Of a stretch of DNA of 33,564 nucleotides, positions 28,984 to 33,564 are shown one piece after another (within the stretch, counting starts at the first letter, position 1; every line of letters starts with the position of its first letter). Where the stretch lies: assembly GCA_900548505.1 (NCBI GenBank), contig URKI01000025.1:1-33564 (forward strand). Direction: 5' to 3'. The position numbers and the translations under genes were made by a program. Source of the stretch: an uncultured Oscillibacter sp. GTDB taxonomy: Bacteria > Bacillota > Clostridia > Oscillospirales > Oscillospiraceae. The notes below the pieces were generated by a model, which saw only the letters and a list, made by a program, of their open reading frames with translations, was not told the origin of the DNA and ran no database searches.

Positions 28984-30180
28984 TTATTTATCCAGCAGGC
29001 AGGCCACGCCGGGAAGCTCCTTGCCCTCCATGAACTCCAGGCTGGCGCCGCCGCCGGTGGAGATGTGGGTCATCTTGTCGGCATAGCCCAGCTGCTGCAC
29101 GGCTGCGGCGCTGTCGCCGCCGCCGATGATGGTGATGGCGTTGGTCTTGCTCAGAGCCTCGGCCACAGCCTCGGTGCCCTTGGCGAAGGCGGGGAACTCA
29201 AAGACGCCCATGGGGCCGTTCCAGATAACGGTGCCGGCGTCAGCCACGGCGGTGCAGTAGAGCGCCACGGTCTCGGGGCCGATGTCCAGGCCCTGCCAGC
29301 CGTCGGGGATCTGGCCGGCCTTGACCACCTGGCTATTGGCATCGGGAGCGAACTTATCGGCGCAGACGGTGTCCACGGGCAGCAGGAGCTTCACGCCCTT
29401 GGCGGCTGCCTTTTCCACCATCTCCTTGGAGTAGTCCATCCAGTCGGCTTCCAGCAGGCTGTCGCCCACCTTGCCGCCCTGGGCGGCAGAGAAGGTGTAG
29501 GCCATGCCGCCGCCGATGATGATGGTGTCGGCGATCTCCAGCAGGTTGTTGATGACGCCGATCTTGGAGGAGACCTTGCTGCCGCCCAGGATGGCCACCA
29601 GGGGACGCTTGGGATTGGCCAGGGCGCCGCCGATGATCTCCAGCTCCTTCTGGATCAGGAAGCCGGATACGGCGGGCAGGTAGTCGGCCACGCCGGCGGT
29701 GGAGGCGTGGGCGCGGTGCACGGCGCCGAAGGCGTCGGACACATAGACCTCCGCCATGTCGGCCATGGCCTTGGCCAGAGCGGGATCGTTCTTGGTCTCA
29801 CCCTTTTCAAAGCGGGTGTTCTCCAGCAGCATGATCTGGCCGGGCTGCAGTGCGGCGGCCTTGGCCTGGGCATCGGGGCCCACCACGTCCTCGGCCATGA
29901 TGACATCCTTGCCCAGCAGCTCGCTCAGGCGCTTGGCCACGGGCTTGAGGCTCAGCTCGGGCACCACTTCGCCCTTGGGCTTGCCCATGTGGGAGCAGGC
30001 GATGACGGCGGCGTTCTGCTCCAGCAGGTACTGGATGGTGGGCAGGGCCGCGCGGATGCGCTTGTCGTCGGTGATGACGCCGCTGCCGTCCTTGGCCATA
30101 GGCACATTGAAGTCGCAGCGCAGCAGGACCTTCTTGCCGGCCACGTCCACGTCGCGAACAGTCTTTTTGTTGTAATTCAT
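28984..30180 (-). CDS. pgk: Phosphoglycerate kinase
   Basis: A 398-residue PGK of standard length. Signature motifs: KVLLRCDFNVPMAKDG (about 16-31), ACSHMGKPKGE, SDAFGAVHRAHASTAGV, LGGSKVSSKI (substrate/hinge), GGGMAYTF, IWNGPMGVFEFPAFAKGT and GGGDSAAAV with the C-terminal STGGGASLEFMEGKELPGV. It transfers phosphate from 1,3-bisphosphoglycerate to ADP in glycolysis. TTGGAGG precedes the ATG at 30180. A TATAAT-like hexamer at 30198-30203 lies too close to the start to be a credible promoter, and trmL ends only 59 bp upstream, so transcription may come from the trmL promoter or from an unseen one. Confidence 0.98.
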   Translation of the reverse strand: MNYNKKTVRDVDVAGKKVLLRCDFNVPMAKDGSGVITDDKRIRAALPTIQYLLEQNAAVIACSHMGKPKGEVVPELSLKPVAKRLSELLGKDVIMAEDVVGPDAQAKAAALQPGQIMLLENTRFEKGETKNDPALAKAMADMAEVYVSDAFGAVHRAHASTAGVADYLPAVSGFLIQKELEIIGGALANPKRPLVAILGGSKVSSKIGVINNLLEIADTIIIGGGMAYTFSAAQGGKVGDSLLEADWMDYSKEMVEKAAAKGVKLLLPVDTVCADKFAPDANSQVVKAGQIPDGWQGLDIGPETVALYCTAVADAGTVIWNGPMGVFEFPAFAKGTEAVAEALSKTNAITIIGGGDSAAAVQQLGYADKMTHISTGGGASLEFMEGKELPGVACLLDK

Positions 30181-30239
30181 AAGAAACCTCCAACGGTATT
30201 ATATGGTATGCGGCGCGTCTGCGCCGGGGGTCACGAACA

Positions 30240-30737
30240 TCAGGGGGCCATTCGACCCATTTCGCCGGTGCCCAGCAAGCCGGGGAAGCCGTTTTGCCGC
30301 AGCGCCTCGTACACGCACACGGCCACGGTGTTGGAAAGGTTCAGGCTCCGGGCCTGGGAGATCATGGGCAGCCGGATGCACCGGTGGCGGAACTTCTCCC
30401 GGAAGTCCAGAGGCAGACCTGCCGTCTCCTTGCCGAAAAACAGCCAGCTGTCCGGCGAAAAGCGGGCCTCCTCGTAAGAGCGGGGGGCCTTGGTGGTGGT
30501 GAGCCAGGCGTCGGCCGCGGCCTCGGGATGCCGGGCAAACAGGTCATCCAGATTTTCGTAGTCCGCCACTTCCACCAGATGCCAGTAATCCAGCCCCGCC
30601 CGGCGCACCGCTTTTTCGCTGATGTCGAAGCCCAGCGGTTCCACCAGATGGAGCCTTGCGCCGGTGGCTGCACAGGTGCGGGCGATATTCCCCGTGTTTT
30701 GGGGGATTTCCGGCTCTACCAACACAATATTGAGCAC
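30240..30737 (-). CDS. trmL: tRNA (cytidine(34)-2'-O)-methyltransferase TrmL (SPOUT family)
   Basis: A 165-residue SPOUT methyltransferase. It starts with GTG (LNIVLVEPEIPQNTGNIARTC), the family's exact opening. The knot region follows: LFFGKETAGLP and IRLPMISQARSLNLSNTVAV, which bind S-adenosylmethionine. TrmL methylates the ribose of the wobble nucleotide 34 in tRNA-Leu anticodons. The GTG at 30737 is preferred because GGGGGTG precedes it and a sigma-A promoter lies 31 bp upstream; the frame is open to 31223, but that part overlaps proB and its promoter. It is divergent from proBA and may cotranscribe with pgk. Confidence 0.92.
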   Translation of the reverse strand: MLNIVLVEPEIPQNTGNIARTCAATGARLHLVEPLGFDISEKAVRRAGLDYWHLVEVADYENLDDLFARHPEAAADAWLTTTKAPRSYEEARFSPDSWLFFGKETAGLPLDFREKFRHRCIRLPMISQARSLNLSNTVAVCVYEALRQNGFPGLLGTGEMGRMAP

Positions 30738-30767
30738 AAAAACACACCCCCATTTCTCGCAGGGGTT

Positions 30768-30796
30768 ATTGTACCCCATTTGTCGGATGATTTCAA
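30768..30796 (-). promoter_or_regulatory. Sigma-A promoter of trmL
   Basis: On the minus strand, TTGAAA and TACAAT are separated by 17 bp. The predicted start near 30761 leaves a leader of about 24 bases to the GTG. The AT-rich stretch 30797-30918 to the right separates it from the proB promoter; no further feature was seen there. Confidence 0.75.
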
Positions 30797-30918
30797 CCGA
30801 AATTAGGTTAAAACGGGAAAAACCAGCCAGTTTTCTTTTCCTTAGGCAAAAATGTCTTATTTTTTCTTTCATTTTCGTAAGATTTTCCCAAAATAATAGT
30901 TTGCCTTTTAACAGTCTC

Positions 30919-30947
30919 TTTGTTTCCGGAAAAAAATGTGCTATGAT
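30919..30947 (+). promoter_or_regulatory. Candidate sigma-A promoter of proBA
   Basis: TATGAT (30942-30947) has TGC directly before it, an extended -10. A weak -35 TTTGTT (30919-30924) lies 17 bp upstream. The ATG at 30976 is about 22 bp from the predicted start. No T-box or attenuator fold was seen in this short leader. Confidence 0.6.
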
Positions 30948-30975
30948 GAGCCGAGAGAAAGAGGAGGCGGTTGCG

Positions 30976-31797
30976 ATGGAGTCACAGCGGATCGTGGTCA
31001 AGGTGGGTACTTCTACCCTCTTGCGCCCCGGCGGCGGGGCCAATCTGCGGCGGTTGGACGGCCTGGCCCGGGTGCTGTCCGACCTGAAAAATATGGGGCA
31101 CGAGGTGATTTTGGTCTCCTCCGGCGCCATCGGCATCGGCGCGGGGAAGCTGGGCATGAAGGAGCGGCCCTCCGAGCTGCGCCGGAAGCAGGCCGCAGCC
31201 GCCGTGGGGCAGTGCGAGATCATGCACCTCTACGACAAGTTTTTCGGCGAATATGGCCAGACGGTGGCCCAGATCCTTCTCACCGACGAGGATGTGGATC
31301 ACCCCGTCCGGGCCGAGCACCTCTCCGGCACCTTCACGGCCCTGCTGGAGCTGGGCTGCATCCCGGTGGTGAACGAGAACGACTCGGTCTCCTCCACTGA
31401 AATTGAGACCGGGCAAAAAAAGGTGCTGGGCGATAACGACACCCTCTCCGCCATTGTGGCGGGACTGTGCGGGGCCGACCTTCTGGTGCTCCTCAGCGAC
31501 ATCGACGGGCTCTATGACGCCGATCCCCACAAGCACCCGGACGCCAAACTCCTCCATCGGGTGGAGGCCATCACTCCGGAGATCGAAGCTCTGGCCGGAG
31601 AGGGCGGCACCCAGTGGGGGACCGGGGGTATGCACACCAAACTCACCGCCGCACGCCGGGCCATGTCCCACGGCATCGACATGGTCATCGCCAACTCCGA
31701 GCATCCGGACGACCTCTACGATATCGTAGAGGGAAAAGATGTGGGGACGCGGTTTTCGGCGAAACACCCTGCGCCGGCGCGCGGCGGGGCTCAATAA
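30976..31797 (+). CDS. proB: Glutamate 5-kinase, short form without PUA domain
   Basis: A 273-residue amino-acid-kinase-fold protein. It starts MESQRIVVKVGTSTLLRPGGG, with VLVSSGAIGIG-type and PVVNENDSVSSTEI (substrate and Mg site, about 135-150), LGDNDTLSA, LLSDIDGLYDADP and GTGGMHTKL, all in family order. It phosphorylates glutamate as the first step of proline biosynthesis and is usually the step inhibited by proline. The ATG at 30976 follows AGGAGG. E. coli and Bacillus ProB (about 365 residues) carry a C-terminal PUA domain that is missing here; the short form is known in other bacteria. proA follows after 69 bp in the same direction. Confidence 0.96.
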   Translation: MESQRIVVKVGTSTLLRPGGGANLRRLDGLARVLSDLKNMGHEVILVSSGAIGIGAGKLGMKERPSELRRKQAAAAVGQCEIMHLYDKFFGEYGQTVAQILLTDEDVDHPVRAEHLSGTFTALLELGCIPVVNENDSVSSTEIETGQKKVLGDNDTLSAIVAGLCGADLLVLLSDIDGLYDADPHKHPDAKLLHRVEAITPEIEALAGEGGTQWGTGGMHTKLTAARRAMSHGIDMVIANSEHPDDLYDIVEGKDVGTRFSAKHPAPARGGAQ

Positions 31798-31866
31798 CAT
31801 CCTGTCCCGCAAAACCTTTTTACATACGTTTATTCTGGATGGAATGCAGGAAGGGAGTGCGTCTTT

Positions 31867-33114
31867 ATGACCCTTTTGGAAACCCAGGGCCTTGCCGCCC
31901 GCCACGCCGCCCGGCGTCTGGCAGGCGCCTCCATGGCCGAAAAAAATGCCGCGCTGGCCGCCATTGCCGACGCCCTGACAGGGCGCAGAGAGGAATGGCT
32001 GAACGCCAACGCCCAGGATCTGGAGGCCGCCCGGGCCGCCGGGATGCGTCCGGCGCTCCTGGACCGGCTGGCGCTGGACGATGCCCGCATCGACGGGATC
32101 GCCGAGGGGGTGCGGCAGGTGGCCGCACTGCCCGACCCGGTGGGTCAGGTGGTCAAGACCACTCTGCGCCCCAACGGCCTGAAGATCGAGCAGCGCCGGG
32201 TACCGCTGGGTGTGGTGGGCATCATTTACGAAGCCCGGCCCAACGTTACCGTGGATGCCGCTGTTCTCTGCCTGAAGTCGGGCAACGCCGCCCTCCTCCG
32301 GGGGGGCAGGGAGGCCTTTCGCTCCAACAAAGCTGTCATCGGAATCCTCCGTGACGCCCTGGAGGGTACGGGCCTGTCCCGGGACTGCGTGGCGCTGGTG
32401 GAGGACACCAGCCGGCAGAGCGCCCAGGAGATGATGGATCTGACCGGGTACCTGGACGTGCTCATCCCCCGGGGCGGGGCGGGGCTCATCCGCTCGGTGG
32501 CGGCCAACGCCCATGTGCCCGTCATCCGCACGGGCGAGGGCGTGTGCCATATTTATGTCCACCGGGACGCCGACCTGGACATGGCCGCCCGCATCCTCTT
32601 CAACGCCAAATGCTCCCGCCCCTCTGTGTGCAACGCCGCCGAGTGCGTGCTCATTGACCGGGCGGTAGCCGCCGACTTTTTACCCATGGCCTGGGCCTAT
32701 CTCAAGACCAAGAATGTCACCATCCACGGCGGACCGGAGGTTCGGGAGATCCTGGGCGAGGGTGTGGTTCCTGCCACTGCCGAGGACTGGGACACCGAGT
32801 ACGGGGACTACCAGCTGGCGGCCAAGGTGGTCTCCGGGCTGGACGAGGCGGTGGATTTCATCGCGGTCCACTCCACCGGCCACTCTGAGGCCATCGTCAC
32901 CGAAAACTACACGGCTGCCCAGCACTTCCTGGATACGGTGGACGCGGCGGCGGTGTACGTCAACGCCTCCACCCGCTTCACCGACGGCTTTGAGTTTGGG
33001 TTGGGAGCCGAGATCGGCATCTCCACCCAGAAGCTCCACGCCCGGGGCCCCATGGGGCTGGAGGAGCTCACCTCCACCAAGTACGTGGTCTACGGCTCCG
33101 GCCAGGTGCGCTGA
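31867..33114 (+). CDS. proA: Gamma-glutamyl phosphate reductase
   Basis: A 415-residue aldehyde-dehydrogenase-superfamily enzyme. Visible sites: RRVPLGVVGIIYEARPNVTVDA (about 104-125), KSGNAALLRGG (nucleotide binding), HVPVIRTGEGVCHIYV, the catalytic Cys in NAKCSRPSVCNAAE (about 246-259) and the C-terminal GFEFGLGAEIGISTQKLHARGPMGLEEL. It reduces gamma-glutamyl phosphate to glutamate semialdehyde, which cyclises towards proline. GGAAGGGAG precedes the ATG. It follows proB as a two-gene operon; proC is not in the window. A strong terminator follows. Confidence 0.98.
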   Translation: MTLLETQGLAARHAARRLAGASMAEKNAALAAIADALTGRREEWLNANAQDLEAARAAGMRPALLDRLALDDARIDGIAEGVRQVAALPDPVGQVVKTTLRPNGLKIEQRRVPLGVVGIIYEARPNVTVDAAVLCLKSGNAALLRGGREAFRSNKAVIGILRDALEGTGLSRDCVALVEDTSRQSAQEMMDLTGYLDVLIPRGGAGLIRSVAANAHVPVIRTGEGVCHIYVHRDADLDMAARILFNAKCSRPSVCNAAECVLIDRAVAADFLPMAWAYLKTKNVTIHGGPEVREILGEGVVPATAEDWDTEYGDYQLAAKVVSGLDEAVDFIAVHSTGHSEAIVTENYTAAQHFLDTVDAAAVYVNASTRFTDGFEFGLGAEIGISTQKLHARGPMGLEELTSTKYVVYGSGQVR

Positions 33115-33144
33115 CTCCTTTCCCGGACCGGGGCGCTGCAAAAA

Positions 33145-33184
33145 GTCGGCCCGCGAACCTTTTGTGGTTCGCGGGCCGGCTTTT
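33145..33184 (+). terminator. Rho-independent terminator after proA
   Basis: A 12-bp stem GGCCCGCGAACC/GGTTCGCGGGCC (33148-33159 with 33166-33177), extended by CG and other pairs, loop of 6, then TTTT. It lies about 30 bp after the proA stop. The remaining 33185-33280 shows only a weak palindrome (GGAGATTCCCGCAGCGCGGGATACGCC region). Confidence 0.88.
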
Positions 33185-33280
33185 CTGATGCTGTAAGCGC
33201 TCCCGGCGGAGATTCCCGCAGCGCGGGATACGCCGGATCTGAGCAAACTGCGGGGGCGCCTCTGCCTGTGCCGAAGCTGC

Positions 33281-33564
33281 TCAGGCGGCGGGCTGGGCTG
33301 CGGCCCGCTGGGTGGTGATGGTCTCCAGGAGCGCGGTCACCTGCTCGGCGCTCAGTCCCACCTTCTCGGTAAGGTAGGTCTCAGCGGCCTTCTGAAGGTC
33401 GGCCTTCTTCATCTCGGCCTCGGTAGTGGTGCCGGTGAGGGTGCACAGGGTCTTGATGATGTTGCTGTTGGCGATGCGATACCACCGGTCGGAATGGTGC
33501 TCCACATGATAGTAGTTTTCATAGGAGAGCATATAGTCCTCCACGATCTCTTCCGCCTCAGCGC
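33281..33564 (-). CDS. Unidentified protein, C-terminal part (5' end outside window)
   Basis: The frame is open to the right edge, ending AEAEEIVEDYMLSYENYYHVEHHSD... and stopping at 33281. About 94 residues are visible. The first half is Tyr/His-rich and predicted helical (EDYMLSYENYYHVEHHSDRWYRI), and the C-terminus is helical with an Ala/Gln-rich tail (TTQRAAAQPAA). It contains a Thr-rich stretch CTLTGTTTEAEMKKAD. I do not recognise a family. A GTG at 33544 could be a start, but the frame continues upstream and there is no ribosome-binding site, so I take it as internal. It is convergent with proA. Confidence 0.65.
   Translation of the reverse strand, partial: AEAEEIVEDYMLSYENYYHVEHHSDRWYRIANSNIIKTLCTLTGTTTEAEMKKADLQKAAETYLTEKVGLSAEQVTALLETITTQRAAAQPAA

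Noticed and set aside
30198..30203. TATAAT hexamer in front of pgk
   Set aside because: No -35 at 16-18 bp, and transcription would start inside the ribosome-binding site.
30738..30975. T-box or other riboswitch in the trmL-proB spacer
   Set aside because: The region is AT-rich without a specifier hairpin, antiterminator or terminator fold; the proB leader is only about 22 bases.
1..33564. CRISPR arrays, insertion sequences, prophage or defence islands
   Set aside because: No regular direct-repeat/spacer array, transposase, integrase or defence-type genes were seen; genes are conserved chromosomal ones.

Overview
The window is a GC-rich chromosomal segment made almost entirely of conserved single-copy genes. 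It looks like an endospore-forming, low-branching Firmicute of the Oscillospiraceae type (Flavonifractor, Lawsonibacter or Pseudoflavonifractor-like). The evidence is the set of sporulation genes (spoVB, yabP, yabQ, a dacF-type carboxypeptidase, a spoIIQ-type M23 protein), Gram-positive synteny around mazG and divIC, SLH-anchored surface proteins, and a high-GC Clostridia codon style. The genus is inferred from style, not proven. There is no phage, IS element, CRISPR array or defence island.

Positions 1-14081, all on the minus strand and read right to left, form one long colinear series: recJ, relA, [hairpin-rich gap], dtd, an MBL-fold hydrolase, hemZ, a uridine-kinase-like kinase, a zinc-ribbon protein, purine nucleoside phosphorylase, spoVB, mazG, HU, rqcP, yabP, yabQ, divIC and the S1-domain gene yabR (cut by the left edge). 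The spoVB-mazG-rqcP-yabP-yabQ-divIC-yabR order is the same as in Bacillus subtilis, with HU inserted. The recJ-relA-dtd order is also the Bacillus order, but without apt. recJ is divergent from an SLH protein gene, and each has a recognisable sigma-A promoter.

Positions 14289-19541 hold the SLH protein with a degenerate GH18-like barrel (+), a small P-loop protein of unknown role (-), pgi (-), a dacF-type D,D-carboxypeptidase (-), a tRNA-Gly(CCC) with encoded CCA (+), and then about 300 bp of palindrome-rich non-coding sequence. Positions 19542-22604 encode a 1020-residue SLH surface protein (-) with a Cys-rich head and five tandem repeats. This is followed by prfB (+) and a MATE transporter (+).

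Positions 25553-30737 (-) carry the spoIIQ-type M23 peptidase, then glycolytic pgk, tpiA and gpmI (transcribed in that order), then trmL. trmL is divergent from proB-proA (+), which make the proline precursor. An unidentified gene runs off the right edge (-).

I found no convincing new multi-gene system. The best leads are two structured non-coding stretches (9496-9774 and 19184-19430), the repeat architecture of the large SLH protein, the SLH/GH18-like protein that has lost its catalytic glutamate, a possible forespore promoter overlapping the gpmI terminator, and a yabQ end that overlaps divIC by 176 bp. All annotation was done by eye; no database or folding program was used.
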